Below the pieces are notes generated by a model, which did not search any database, had not been told where the DNA came from, and worked only from the letters and a program-made list of their open reading frames with translations. Below are positions 35,151 through 43,814 of a DNA stretch of 64,000 nucleotides, in pieces (position 1 is the stretch's first letter; each line of letters begins with the position of its first letter). A program made the position numbers and the translations under genes. The stretch is from Bacteroides fragilis. Lineage in GTDB: Bacteria; Bacteroidota; Bacteroidia; Bacteroidales; Bacteroidaceae. Location: NCBI RefSeq assembly GCF_019583405.1, contig NZ_SZUU01000003.1, positions 558,001 through 622,000 of the forward strand, given 5' to 3'.

Positions 35151-35582
35151 ATGAGTCAGTTGTATTTTTCATCCAAGAGAAGAAATAATGGTTCTATTCT
35201 TACAACGAGAGGCCATTATTATGCGAATGACAAGAATTCTTGTTTTCAGCCCATCGAACAACTTAGTCCGATTTCGTTAGATGCCGTAAGAGGAAATCAA
35301 CTATTAATAACATTGAATGTTCCGGATACGTGGTGTGACAAAGCTGGTGATGGAGGATGGTTTGCTATATCTGTAAACGATGAAATCAAAACCAGAGGTG
35401 TATATTATAGTGGAATGGATGGACAACGCGTTCCTATCACACTGCAAACTGTTGTTGATGTAGACGACAATCAGAGATTTGTTATTAAAGGAATGTGGTG
35501 TAACGAGAATGGAACTCAAGACCGAGGCTGTCATATCGGTGAATACTCGGAAACAGTACTGACTGTTTTAGTGCTTGATTAA
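35151..35582 (+). CDS. hypothetical protein linked to the inhibitor gene
   Basis: A 143-residue protein with no signal peptide or membrane segment, probably all beta strand (LLITLNVPDTW, GGWFAISVNDEIKTRGVYYSG, RFVIKGMWCNENG). It has four cysteines. I do not recognise it. It is 60 bases behind the chagasin-cystatin gene with no promoter of its own visible, so the two are probably co-transcribed, and a strong terminator region follows. It could be a third inhibitor type or a partner. Confidence 0.6.
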   Translation: MSQLYFSSKRRNNGSILTTRGHYYANDKNSCFQPIEQLSPISLDAVRGNQLLITLNVPDTWCDKAGDGGWFAISVNDEIKTRGVYYSGMDGQRVPITLQTVVDVDDNQRFVIKGMWCNENGTQDRGCHIGEYSETVLTVLVLD

Positions 35583-35594
35583 TGAATAGCCACT

Positions 35595-35660
35595 CCGGAC
35601 ACTTTGCGTTACCGTCCGGGCAAACCTGATAAGGTCTGCCGCTTCTTTCGCAGGAAGCGG
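35595..35660. terminator. double hairpin between convergent genes
   Basis: CCGGAC/GTCCGG (35595-35600 with 35614-35619) and CCGCTTC/GAAGCGG (35639-35645 with 35654-35660). They lie between the ends of the inhibitor operon and the D-lactate dehydrogenase gene and can stop transcription in both directions. Confidence 0.6.
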
Positions 35661-35683
35661 TGGCACTATTGCTGTTGAGGATT

Positions 35684-36694
35684 TTAAGTATTCCCCAATT
35701 TTACTTCATTTACTAAAGGTTTGAGATTCTTGAAATCCCGTATATTCTCCAGAGTCGTTGCTGCTATATTTGCCAATGCTTCGCGGGTGAAGAAAGCTTG
35801 GTGTGAAGTTACAATCACATTGTTGAATGACAGCAAGCGTGCCAATACATCATCGTCGATGATACGGTCCGATTTATCTTCGTAGAAGTATTCACTCTCC
35901 TCCTCGTATACATCTAGTCCTGCAGAACCAATTTTCTTATTTTTCAATCCCTCTATCAGCGCATTGGTGTGGATCAATTGTCCCCGTCCGGTATTGATGA
36001 TCATTACTCCGTCTTTCATTTTGCTGATTGAGTAGTCATTGATCAGATACTTTGTCTGTTCAGTGAGCGGGCAGTGTAATGATATGATATCCGAGCTGTG
36101 GTATAACTCATCGAGCGTCGTATATACTATCTGGTTCTCCCGTGCAAAGTTATAATCCGGATATAGGTCATAGGCCAATATGTTCATGCCGAATCCTTTG
36201 AGGATGTGTATCAGTATCTTTGCAATCTTTCCCGTACCGATGATGCCTGCTGTTTTTCCGTGCATATCGAAACCTAACAGTCCATGCAGAGAGAAGTTCC
36301 CATCCCGTGTACGCCACGAAGCTCTCGGAATCTTCCGGTTGAGTGAAAGCATCAGGGCAACCGTATATTCGGCTACGGCATACGGTGAATAGGCCGGGAC
36401 GCGGACAACGGTTACTCCGTTTTCGGCAGCGGCTTTTAAGTCTACATTATTATATCCGGCACAGCGAAGAGCGAGTAATTTCACCCCGTTGGCGGCCATT
36501 GTTTTTATTACTTCAGCATCAGCTGTGTCGTTCACGAAAATGCAGACAGCATCCACTCCCTGGGTCAGCAGCACGTTGTGCCGGTTCAAGTGACCTTTGA
36601 AAAATCGGAGTTCGAATCCGAATTCTTTGTTTTTTTCGTTGAAAGAAGCTTCATCGTAGGGTTTGGTACCAAAAAATGCGATTGTATATGCCAT
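35684..36694 (-). CDS. ldhA: D-lactate dehydrogenase-type 2-hydroxyacid dehydrogenase
   Basis: A 336-residue NAD-dependent enzyme. The cofactor motif GIIGTGKIAKILIHILKGFG at about 150, the catalytic triad in INTGRGQLIHTNAL (Arg), YEEESEYFYEDKSD (Glu) and TSHQAFFTREAL (His) match D-lactate dehydrogenases (LdhA), which have the same FFGTKPYDEASF start. It would reduce pyruvate to D-lactate in fermentation. The gene stands alone. Confidence 0.88.
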   Translation of the reverse strand: MAYTIAFFGTKPYDEASFNEKNKEFGFELRFFKGHLNRHNVLLTQGVDAVCIFVNDTADAEVIKTMAANGVKLLALRCAGYNNVDLKAAAENGVTVVRVPAYSPYAVAEYTVALMLSLNRKIPRASWRTRDGNFSLHGLLGFDMHGKTAGIIGTGKIAKILIHILKGFGMNILAYDLYPDYNFARENQIVYTTLDELYHSSDIISLHCPLTEQTKYLINDYSISKMKDGVMIINTGRGQLIHTNALIEGLKNKKIGSAGLDVYEEESEYFYEDKSDRIIDDDVLARLLSFNNVIVTSHQAFFTREALANIAATTLENIRDFKNLKPLVNEVKLGNT

Positions 36695-36879
36695 AGTTTT
36701 CTTATTTATATTCTATAATATAAAAACGTTTAGCAATGGAGTAATGTTTGGCTTTCCGAGTGTCTTTTCTTGTGATGCTTTCTTGTTCGTTTCAATCGAA
36801 ACAGTTTGTGTTTTCAATTAATTTGTTGGTGAAAACGTAATTAGATGCACAGAAATATTCGTCATGTGCAATATTATTG

Positions 36880-36887
36880 TACCTTTG
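36880..36887 (+). promoter_or_regulatory. -7 box of the FadL-like gene
   Basis: TACCTTTG, 28 bases upstream of the ATG at 36916. The -33 partner is not clear. Confidence 0.5.
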
Positions 36888-36915
36888 CGCCCGAAATAAC
36901 TTAAAAAAGATTTAG

Positions 36916-38421
36916 ATGAGAAAATTATTCTTGATTAGCATCGGGTTGCTAATCGTTTCAACTTCAACTTTTGCGGGAGGTCTCCTGACAAATACTAATC
37001 AGCACGTATTGTTTTTGAGAATGTTGGCTCGTGATGCTTCTACACAAATTGACGCGGTATATTCCAATCCGGCAGGTGTTGCTTTCATGGAAGATGGTTT
37101 TCACCTGTCTCTCAACGGACAGAGTGCTTTCCAGACAAGAACCATCACTTCTACTTTCGCTCCGTTTGCAGGCTTTGGCGGAAACACTACAAAAGTATAT
37201 AAAGGTGAAGCTTCGGCTCCGTTCATCCCCAGTGTATTTGCAGTATATAAGAAGGATAAGTGGGCATTCTCCGGGAATTTTGCAGTAACCGGTGGTGGTG
37301 GTAAGGCTACCTTTAATGAGGGATTGGGTTCATTCGAGTCATTGGTATCTGTAGTGCCCGGAATGATGGTAGCTGCCGGTAAAGAAATGGTAGACGGAGG
37401 CATTCTGCCGATTAATATCTTTGAAGGTACCAATAAATACTCGGTTGACAGCTATATGCGTGGTAAGCAGATGATTTTTGGTCTTCAACTGGGAGCATCT
37501 TATAAAATCACCGATTACTTGTCTGCATTTGCCGGTGTACGTATGAATTACGTAAGCAATGGATATGAAGGACATATTCGTAATATTGAAGCTAATATCG
37601 GTGGAGGAGAAATGGTAAATGTGAACAAATATTTCAGCGATTATGCCAAGCAAGCCAGAACAGCTGCAGATGCTTATCTGGCAGCGAATGATATGGTTAA
37701 TTATGCAAAATATGATGCTATCGCAAAGAAAGCGACCGGTGTTGCAGAATTGACGGCTGATAAAGAGTTGGACTGCGACCAGACAGGTTGGGGGGTAACT
37801 CCTATTTTGGGCTTGGACTTTAAGATGAATAAGTGGAACATTGGTGTAAAATATGAGTTCAACACCAAACTGAATGTAGAGAACAAGACTCGTATAGATA
37901 ATACAGGGCTGTTTGCGAATGGAGTAAATACTCCGCACGATATTCCGGCTTTGTTGACAGTAGGTGTTTCTTATGAAATTCTTCCGGTACTTCGTGCTTC
38001 AGTTGGTTATCATCATTTCTTTGATACCAGTGCACGTATGGCCGATGCTAAAGATCCTGTGACCGGCCAGACTATGGGTAAACAGCATTTCATCAAACAA
38101 GGTACTAACGAATATTTGGGTGGTATCGAATGGGATGTTTGTAAATGGGCCCAGGTAAGTGTCGGTATGCAACGTACCAAATATGGTGTGGGTGATAATT
38201 ACCAAAGCGATATGAGCTTTGCAGTTAGTTCTTATTCATACGGTTTTGGTGCCGGATTCGACATTGCGAAGAACCTGAAACTGAACGTTGCTTATTTCTG
38301 GACTGATTACGATAAATATACCAAAGAGACTCCTAATTATGGAGGTACAGGAATCTCCGGAAAGGATGTCTTTACTCGTACCAATAAAGTATTCGGTATC
38401 GGTCTCGACTATAAGTTCTGA
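36916..38421 (+). CDS. FadL/OmpP1-family outer-membrane transporter
   Basis: A 501-residue outer-membrane protein. A signal peptide ends at about residue 20 (STFAGG); the family's early motif appears as AVYSNPAGVAFMEDGFHLSLNGQ; the rest alternates amphipathic strands and ends GIGLDYKF with a terminal Phe. FadL relatives bring in hydrophobic compounds. A helical insert near 235-280 (YFSDYAKQARTAADAYLAAND) is seen in many Bacteroides members. It has its own promoter and terminator. Confidence 0.85.
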   Translation: MRKLFLISIGLLIVSTSTFAGGLLTNTNQHVLFLRMLARDASTQIDAVYSNPAGVAFMEDGFHLSLNGQSAFQTRTITSTFAPFAGFGGNTTKVYKGEASAPFIPSVFAVYKKDKWAFSGNFAVTGGGGKATFNEGLGSFESLVSVVPGMMVAAGKEMVDGGILPINIFEGTNKYSVDSYMRGKQMIFGLQLGASYKITDYLSAFAGVRMNYVSNGYEGHIRNIEANIGGGEMVNVNKYFSDYAKQARTAADAYLAANDMVNYAKYDAIAKKATGVAELTADKELDCDQTGWGVTPILGLDFKMNKWNIGVKYEFNTKLNVENKTRIDNTGLFANGVNTPHDIPALLTVGVSYEILPVLRASVGYHHFFDTSARMADAKDPVTGQTMGKQHFIKQGTNEYLGGIEWDVCKWAQVSVGMQRTKYGVGDNYQSDMSFAVSSYSYGFGAGFDIAKNLKLNVAYFWTDYDKYTKETPNYGGTGISGKDVFTRTNKVFGIGLDYKF

Positions 38422-38461
38422 TACAAGGCTTCTACTAATCTTTATTAATATAACTCTCAAG

Positions 38462-38497
38462 AAGGATCGGATTACTCAAATAATCCGGTCCTTTTTC
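38462..38497 (+). terminator. rho-independent terminator of the FadL-like gene
   Basis: Arms 38462-38473 and 38482-38493 pair over 12 bases with one mismatch, and a run of five Ts follows from 38491. Confidence 0.8.
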
Positions 38498-38519
38498 ATT
38501 TAACCTCCTATATTAAGAT

Positions 38520-38527
38520 TATCTTTG
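38520..38527 (+). promoter_or_regulatory. -7 box of the small lipoprotein gene
   Basis: TATCTTTG, 19 bases upstream of the ATG at 38547. Confidence 0.55.
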
Positions 38528-38546
38528 TGTTCTAATCCCGAACGAT

Positions 38547-38666
38547 ATGAGAGACACATTTTTTCTTTTCTTTGCAGCATTGAGCTTTGCATGCGTTTCT
38601 TGCAGCCGGGCATTAAGTAAAAGAGTGGAAGATGATAATCCCTGTGTGGTGAAATTTTATTTTTAG
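38547..38666 (+). CDS. 39-residue putative lipoprotein
   Basis: A short gene between a terminator and a -7 box on one side and a hairpin on the other. The product starts MRDTFFLFFAALSFACVSCS, a lipoprotein-like signal with Cys16 or Cys19 as the lipid site, and ends with about 20 residues (RALSKRVEDDNPCVVKFYF). The size resembles that of entericidin-type small lipoproteins, though the sequence is different. Its own promoter box and terminator argue for a real gene. Confidence 0.55.
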   Translation: MRDTFFLFFAALSFACVSCSRALSKRVEDDNPCVVKFYF

Positions 38667-38701
38667 CCCCATCTCCGTAGGGTAATAACAGAGACGGGGC
38701 T
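38665..38701. terminator. hairpin between convergent genes
   Basis: Arms 38665-38675 and 38691-38701 (AGCCCCATCTC and GAGACGGGGCT) pair with one mismatch. It overlaps the stop codon of the small lipoprotein and faces the end of the porin gene at 38755. Confidence 0.6.
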
Positions 38702-38754
38702 GGGTTCGTCCTTGGACTTTTTTTACGTTAGAGTTCAGAGAGATTTATAAAAAG

Positions 38755-40044
38755 TTAGAACGAATATTGTACCAATGCGTTCATGCGGTTGGCATGACGG
38801 GTATTGCTACTGAAGTCCGTACGCCATCCTCTCAGATATTCGGCGCCTACCTGTAAGTTGCTGGTTACGTTCCAAAACAGGTTAGCTACCAGATATTGGC
38901 CCTTCCGGTACATATCGGGTACGTCGCTTGGATACGTGTGTTCCGAGTAGAGGCGTGACAAACTGTAAGTGCCCGATACAAATACATCTTTGCTGATGTT
39001 GTATTGCAATCCGGCGAACCATCCCAACATGGGGAGCGTCTGCATGCGCCCTTCTTTTTCCGGGTTAGGAACAATATCCACATTCAGGTTGCTCAAGTCG
39101 TTTAGGTATTGTCCGATGCCCCTTCCGTAATTCACCTGTCCGTATACTTGCCATTTCGGAGTCACGTTGAAGGAAGTAGAAGCTTGAAGTCCGTATCCGG
39201 CTTTTGAGTGCGCCTTATTGTCTACGGAACTTGAATAAGTCATGCTGCGAACGATGGCAGCTAACTTCAGGTGGCTGTTGGCATTCCAGTTATACTGTGC
39301 TGAGGCAGTGAAGTCGGGCATACGCTGGGTGTTGATGGTGAGATACTGATTCGTGGTACCGTCTACCGATGGCATTTCGACACCGACGCCGAATTTCCAG
39401 TTCTTCAGCTTGTCACACATATAGCTCAATTGAGTGGTTCGATAGAAAGCCGAGCCGTTAGGGCCTGCAAAGTCGATGGTAGGAGGCAGGGCGGCAAGGT
39501 CCATAAAGTTACCATAGCTGTATCCCAGAGTAAAGCCGAGGAAGGTAGCATAAGCATTCTGCAACTCGAAAGTCTTTCCGTCTCCACGGAAGTTTGCAGC
39601 AGTATAAACCACGAAGTCACCCAGACGTTTGGTATGTCCCACCAGTTTCAGGAAAAGAGTCGAAGTGCTGATATCCATCTGGAACTGATTGCGTGCACGG
39701 TCGGCAGAGCCTTTATTAGGAATCAGCGCCGGATAGAAGTCTACATCTTTCACAATTCCCCCGAAGTCATATTCGGCGGTTGCCCGTACATATCCGCCGA
39801 TACCCAGTGCGAACTTTCCTTGCCGGTCGGTCAGTACGAAGCGCGGAGCCTTCGGTTCCTGGAAACGTGGAAGACGCGTCTCGTTCATGATCCGGATAAT
39901 CTCGTCTCCGGCTTTGTCGGTCGATACAAACATCACGGAGTTCGGTTCTTCATCTTCGATGATTACTTTTTTCTGGGCATGTGCCGCTACAGGCAAGAGT
40001 CCCAATCCGAGTAGCATAGCTACAGATCTAAAAAATGTTTTCAT
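38755..40044 (-). CDS. DcaP-like outer-membrane porin
   Basis: A 429-residue outer-membrane protein: signal peptide to about residue 23 (AAHAQ), a short N-terminal region, then beta strands from about 75 (FALGIGGYVRATAEYDF, RNQFQMDISTSTLFLKLVG) to a terminal Phe (MNALVQYSF). LGFTLGYSYGNFMD..PPTIDFAGPNGSAFYRTTQLSY in the middle is typical of the DcaP family of trimeric porins, for which small anionic substrates are known. It stands alone. Confidence 0.8.
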   Translation of the reverse strand: MKTFFRSVAMLLGLGLLPVAAHAQKKVIIEDEEPNSVMFVSTDKAGDEIIRIMNETRLPRFQEPKAPRFVLTDRQGKFALGIGGYVRATAEYDFGGIVKDVDFYPALIPNKGSADRARNQFQMDISTSTLFLKLVGHTKRLGDFVVYTAANFRGDGKTFELQNAYATFLGFTLGYSYGNFMDLAALPPTIDFAGPNGSAFYRTTQLSYMCDKLKNWKFGVGVEMPSVDGTTNQYLTINTQRMPDFTASAQYNWNANSHLKLAAIVRSMTYSSSVDNKAHSKAGYGLQASTSFNVTPKWQVYGQVNYGRGIGQYLNDLSNLNVDIVPNPEKEGRMQTLPMLGWFAGLQYNISKDVFVSGTYSLSRLYSEHTYPSDVPDMYRKGQYLVANLFWNVTSNLQVGAEYLRGWRTDFSSNTRHANRMNALVQYSF

Positions 40045-40207
40045 TATAAGTTAAGTTTTAGGTGAATTGCCCTATTGAACAACTTAAATGGGAAATGGTT
40101 GAAGGGCCGAGGGAAAAATCGCCAAATTATGCGGAAGAATTGCTATAGGACAGACCGTTTAAAATGCGAATCTTTGCATATTCGATAATCAGAAAGAAAG
40201 AAGAGCA

Positions 40208-40711
40208 ATGGAAAAGATGAATATTACCCATAAGATAGTGGCTATGCAGCCCGAACTGGAACATTTTGCCTATAAACTGACTGCTGACCGGGAGTCGGCC
40301 AATGATCTGGTACAGGATTGTCTGTTGAAGGCATTGGACAACAAAGAGAAATTTGTGCATACCCAGAATTTCAAGGGATGGATGTATACCATCATGCGCA
40401 ATATCTTTATCAATAATTACCGTAAGTCGTTACGTGAAGTGGATATGACCGATTCCACCTATAATCTCTATGCGCAAACCCTGACGGAAGGTGAGGACGG
40501 CAACCGCTTTGAAACAATTTACGATCTGAAGGAACTCTATAAGGTGATTAATGCCGTTCCCGAAGAGTTGAAGAAGCCTTTCCTGATGTTTGTTGCCGGA
40601 TTCAAGTATCGTGAGATAGCTGAGAAGATGGATTTGCCGGTAGGGACTATCAAGAGCCGTCTGTTCCTGATCCGCAAAAGATTACAGCAGGATTTGAAAG
40701 ACTTCTCGTAA
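40208..40711 (+). CDS. ECF RNA polymerase sigma factor
   Basis: A 167-residue sigma-70 family protein. Region 2 reads ELEHFAYKLTADRESANDLVQDCLLKALDN..NFKGWMYTIMRNIFINNYRK; region 4 reads EELKKPFLMFVAGFKYREIAEKMDLPVGTIKSRLFLIRKRLQQ. No anti-sigma gene is next to it, so it may be controlled by its own level or by a distant partner. It is divergent from the porin gene. Confidence 0.9.
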   Translation: MEKMNITHKIVAMQPELEHFAYKLTADRESANDLVQDCLLKALDNKEKFVHTQNFKGWMYTIMRNIFINNYRKSLREVDMTDSTYNLYAQTLTEGEDGNRFETIYDLKELYKVINAVPEELKKPFLMFVAGFKYREIAEKMDLPVGTIKSRLFLIRKRLQQDLKDFS

Positions 40712-40825
40712 GAGCGCTTATTAAGATTGATGCCGGATTTTCCGGAAGTATGAATGGGCTTTTGTAACTCTGTGACAAGAGTAAAAAGAATAGTGTGTTA
40801 AGTGTTTGTTATGTTGTACCCGGAC

Positions 40826-40889
40826 GGGGCATTACATTATATGTTATCGCGATAACAATATATGTAATGCCCCGTTACATATATTGTTA
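40826..40889. repeat. overlapping palindromes upstream of the queuosine operon
   Basis: Palindrome A: 40826-40849 pairs with 40850-40873 (12 outer and 7 inner base pairs around a 5-base mismatch). Palindrome B: 40853-40867 pairs exactly with 40875-40889 (15 base pairs, 7-base loop). They share one arm and so exclude each other. They lie just upstream of the promoter at 40891-40921. Confidence 0.75.
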
Positions 40890-40890
40890 T

Positions 40891-40921
40891 TTTGTCGATT
40901 AAAAAAGAATTGCTACCTTTG
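40891..40921 (+). promoter_or_regulatory. Bacteroides-type promoter of the queuosine operon
   Basis: TTTG at 40891-40894, a 19-base spacer and TACCTTTG at 40914-40921. It puts the riboswitch at 40956-40988 inside the leader. Confidence 0.8.
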
Positions 40922-40955
40922 CTGCCCGTAAACGTATGATGCCGTGAATAGCGGT

Positions 40956-40988
40956 CGTGTATTCTAGAACACCACGTAAAAAACAGGA
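40956..40988 (+). promoter_or_regulatory. preQ1-I riboswitch
   Basis: CGTG (40956-40959) pairs with CACG (40973-40976); the loop holds TTCTAGAACAC and the tail TAAAAAACAGGA. This matches the preQ1 class I pattern (TTCTAG.. loop, ACAC, and an A-rich tail entering the pseudoknot), best known upstream of queC. The tail carries AGGA just before the ATG at 40992, so preQ1 binding should hide the ribosome site. It stands before three queuosine genes. Confidence 0.85.
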
Positions 40989-40991
40989 ATT

Positions 40992-41672
40992 ATGAAAGAA
41001 AAAGTATCTATACCCTTCATGTTGCTCGGCATTCTGTTCAACGTCTGTCTGATTGCAGCAAACCTTCTCGAAACCAAAGTGATTCAGGTTGGCAGTATCA
41101 CTGTTACTGCCGGATTGCTGGTGTTTCCCATATCCTATATTATCAATGACTGTATAGCCGAAGTATGGGGATTTAAAAAGGCCCGTCTGATTATTTGGAG
41201 CGGATTTGCCATGAACTTCTTTGTGGTAGGTCTCGGGCTGATTGCCGTGGCGTTGCCCGCAGCACCTTTCTGGGAAGGCGAACAGCATTTTGATTTTGTG
41301 TTCGGCATGGCTCCCCGCATTGTTGTAGCCAGTCTGTTGGCCTTTCTGGTCGGTTCGTTTCTCAATGCCTATGTCATGAGTAAAATGAAAGTGGCCAGTG
41401 GAGGACGTAACTTTTCTGCCCGTGCCATCTGGTCTACGGTAGTGGGAGAAACGGCCGATTCACTGATCTTCTTTCCCATCGCATTCGGCGGACTGATTGC
41501 CTGGCCCGAGCTGTTGGTAATGATGGGCACTCAGATTGTGCTGAAGTCCCTTTACGAAGTGATTATCCTTCCGATCACCATCCGTGTCGTGAAAGCCGTT
41601 AAGAGAATTGACGGGAGCGATGTTTATGATACCGACATCTCCTATAATGTACTTAAGGTAAAGGATATATAA
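40992..41672 (+). CDS. queuosine precursor transporter (YhhQ/VUT family)
   Basis: A 226-residue inner-membrane protein with about six hydrophobic segments. FPISYIINDCIAEVWGFKKARLIIWSGFAMNFF and AIWSTVVGETADSLIFFPIAF are hallmarks of the YhhQ/VUT family, which brings queuosine precursors into the cell. Its place behind a preQ1 riboswitch and before queC and queF supports this. The start is seven bases after the AGGA in the riboswitch tail. Confidence 0.9.
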   Translation: MKEKVSIPFMLLGILFNVCLIAANLLETKVIQVGSITVTAGLLVFPISYIINDCIAEVWGFKKARLIIWSGFAMNFFVVGLGLIAVALPAAPFWEGEQHFDFVFGMAPRIVVASLLAFLVGSFLNAYVMSKMKVASGGRNFSARAIWSTVVGETADSLIFFPIAFGGLIAWPELLVMMGTQIVLKSLYEVIILPITIRVVKAVKRIDGSDVYDTDISYNVLKVKDI

Positions 41673-41709
41673 TAAGGAGAACTTAAAAACACTTTTTTCA
41701 AGAAAATAA

Positions 41710-42372
41710 ATGATGAAAAATGATTCAGCAGTAGTTCTGTTCAGTGGCGGACAGGACTCTACAACGTGTCTCTTCTGGGCGAAGAAACATTTCAGCAAAG
41801 TATATGCGCTTAGTTTCCTGTACGGACAGAAACATGCACACGAGGTAGAACTGGCCCGGGGAATAGCCGAAAGGGCAGGAGTGGAGTTTCATGTGATGGA
41901 CACCTCTTTTATCGGGAGCCTTGGAAGCAATTCGTTGACGGATACCAGCATCTCGATGGACGAAGACAAGCCGGAAGATTCGTTCCCGAACACCTTTGTT
42001 CCGGGACGTAACCTGTTTTTTCTGAGTATTGCTGCTGTCTTTGCCCGTGAACAGGGGGCTTTCCACTTGGTTACCGGAGTTTCGCAGACCGATTATAGCG
42101 GTTATCCCGATTGCCGCGACTCGTTTATCAAGTCGTTGAATGTCACTCTGAATCTGGCGATGGACGAACAGTTTGTTATCCATACACCGTTGATGTGGAT
42201 TGATAAAGCCGAAACCTGGGCATTGGCGGACGAACTCGGCGTATTCGATCTTGTACGGAACGAGACGCTGACCTGTTACAACGGGATTCCTGCCGACGGG
42301 TGCGGACACTGCCCGGCATGCAAATTGCGGAAACAGGGGCTGGAAGAGTATTTAAGTAAAAGAAACCGTTAA
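41710..42372 (+). CDS. queC: 7-cyano-7-deazaguanine synthase QueC
   Basis: A 220-residue ATP-dependent enzyme that turns carboxy-deazaguanine into preQ0. The PP-loop is [10 protein letters not shown] at about 11-20; the C-terminal zinc site is [13 protein letters not shown] preceded by another Cys in [10 protein letters not shown]. Length and sequence are standard. It lies between the transporter and queF in one operon. Confidence 0.95.
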   Translation: MMKNDSAVVLFSGGQDSTTCLFWAKKHFSKVYALSFLYGQKHAHEVELARGIAERAGVEFHVMDTSFIGSLGSNSLTDTSISMDEDKPEDSFPNTFVPGRNLFFLSIAAVFAREQGAFHLVTGVSQTDYSGYPDCRDSFIKSLNVTLNLAMDEQFVIHTPLMWIDKAETWALADELGVFDLVRNETLTCYNGIPADGCGHCPACKLRKQGLEEYLSKRNR

Positions 42373-42386
42373 ATGATTAATAGATT

Positions 42387-42842
42387 ATGACTGAACTGAA
42401 AGACCAGCTTTCTTTACTGGGAAGAAAGACCGAATATAAGCAGGATTATGCTCCCGAAGTATTGGAATCCTTCGATAACAAGCATCCTGAGAACGATTAT
42501 TGGGTACGTTTCAATTGTCCGGAGTTTACCAGCTTGTGCCCCATAACGGGACAACCGGATTTTGCCGAAATACGTATCAGTTACCTGCCCGATGTGAAGA
42601 TGGTGGAGAGCAAGAGCCTTAAGCTATATCTGTTTAGCTTCCGCAATCACGGTGCTTTTCATGAAGATTGCGTGAATATCATAATGAAAGACCTGATCCG
42701 TCTGATGGACCCCAAATACATTGAAGTGACCGGTATCTTTACACCCCGCGGCGGTATTTCGATTTATCCGTATGCCAACTATGGTCGCCCCGGAACGAAA
42801 TATGAAGAGATGGCTGCCCGGCGGTTGATGAATCATGAATAG
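42387..42842 (+). CDS. queF: preQ0 reductase QueF (type I)
   Basis: A 151-residue NADPH-dependent nitrile reductase that makes preQ1. Catalytic Cys51 is in [14 protein letters not shown]; the substrate motif [16 protein letters not shown] begins at Glu74. Size fits the short, unimodular QueF. It is 14 bases behind queC. Its product is the ligand of the riboswitch at the start of the operon, giving feedback. Confidence 0.95.
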   Translation: MTELKDQLSLLGRKTEYKQDYAPEVLESFDNKHPENDYWVRFNCPEFTSLCPITGQPDFAEIRISYLPDVKMVESKSLKLYLFSFRNHGAFHEDCVNIIMKDLIRLMDPKYIEVTGIFTPRGGISIYPYANYGRPGTKYEEMAARRLMNHE

Positions 42843-42851
42843 GGGATAACC

Positions 42852-43325
42852 CTATTCATGGTGATAGGGCCCGCCGTTCAGTATGGTCATGGCCCTATAC
42901 ATCTGTTCTACAAAGATCAGGCGGATCATCTGGTGCGAAAAAGTCATTTTCGACATGGATATCTTTTCGTGTGCCGCATCATATACCTTTTGTGAAAATC
43001 CGTAAGGTCCTCCTATGATAAATACCAGGCGTTTGTTGACGTTTACCAGCTTCTTCTCCATCCAGCGTGCAAATTCCACCGAACGCATCTCTTTTCCGTG
43101 CTCGTCCAGCAACACTACCACGTCTCCCGGTTGGAGGGCTTTGCCTATCAGTTCGCCTTCCTTCTCCTTTTGTTGTTCCGGGGTGAGGCTTTTCGTGTTT
43201 TTCAGTTCGGGAATCACCTCCATATCAAAAGAAATGAAGTGTTTAGTACGCTCTATGTAATCGTTAATTGCAGTGATATAATGCTGCTCTACAGTCCGTC
43301 CTACGACGATAAGGGTTGTTTTCAT
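42852..43325 (-). CDS. rlmH: 23S rRNA (pseudouridine-1915-N3) methyltransferase RlmH
   Basis: A 157-residue SPOUT methyltransferase. The knot region reads LVFIIGGPYGFSQKVYD and the end KISMSKMTFSHQMIRLIFVEQMYRAMTILNGGPYHHE, diagnostic for RlmH (YbeA). It methylates pseudouridine 1915 of 23S rRNA. It converges on queF with a 9-base gap. Confidence 0.95.
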   Translation of the reverse strand: MKTTLIVVGRTVEQHYITAINDYIERTKHFISFDMEVIPELKNTKSLTPEQQKEKEGELIGKALQPGDVVVLLDEHGKEMRSVEFARWMEKKLVNVNKRLVFIIGGPYGFSQKVYDAAHEKISMSKMTFSHQMIRLIFVEQMYRAMTILNGGPYHHE

Positions 43326-43370
43326 TCAAGTGCAAACTCTTGTTTATTGCACAAAAATAAGAAAAAAATG

Positions 43371-43399
43371 TTGTTTTTAGCATTAAATACTTACCTTTG
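43371..43399 (+). promoter_or_regulatory. Bacteroides-type promoter of the DUF4783-nadC operon
   Basis: TTG at 43371-43373, an 18-base spacer and TACCTTTG at 43392-43399. It fixes the start of the next gene at 43422 rather than further upstream. Confidence 0.75.
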
Positions 43400-43421
43400 C
43401 GTATCGATAATACTTGTGATT

Positions 43422-43814
43422 ATGAAAAAACGGGTACTTTTATGGATGGCCGGACTCGTATTCGCTGTAACTTCGCTCTTCGCACAAGACATACCGGTGG
43501 GCGTGGTCGTGGCGTTTAAGAAAGGAAACTCCCAAGAGCTGAACAAGTATTTGGGAGAGAAGGTGGATCTGGTAATTCAGAATCGCTCGACAAGCGTCGA
43601 CAAACAGACTGCTGAAGGAACACTTGCTTCTTTCTTTAATAGCAACAAGGTGAGTGGTTTTAATGTAAATCACGAAGGTAAGCGAGAGGAGTCGAGTTTT
43701 ATTATCGGTACCCTGACCACTGCCAACGGCAATTTCCGGGTGAACTGTTTTTTCCGCAGGGTACAGAACAAATATTTTATAAATCAAATAAGAATAGATA
43801 AAACCAATGAATGA
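43422..43814 (+). CDS. exported DUF4783-type protein
   Basis: A 130-residue exported protein: signal peptide to about residue 21 (TSLFAQ), then a small alpha+beta domain (DIPVGVVVAFKKGNSQELNKYLGEKVDLVIQNRS..FIIGTLTTANGNFRVNCFFRR). This fits DUF4783, a cystatin/NTF2-like fold of Bacteroidetes. The reading frame is open further upstream, but the promoter at 43371-43399 decides the start. It overlaps nadC by eight bases. Confidence 0.8.
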   Translation: MKKRVLLWMAGLVFAVTSLFAQDIPVGVVVAFKKGNSQELNKYLGEKVDLVIQNRSTSVDKQTAEGTLASFFNSNKVSGFNVNHEGKREESSFIIGTLTTANGNFRVNCFFRRVQNKYFINQIRIDKTNE

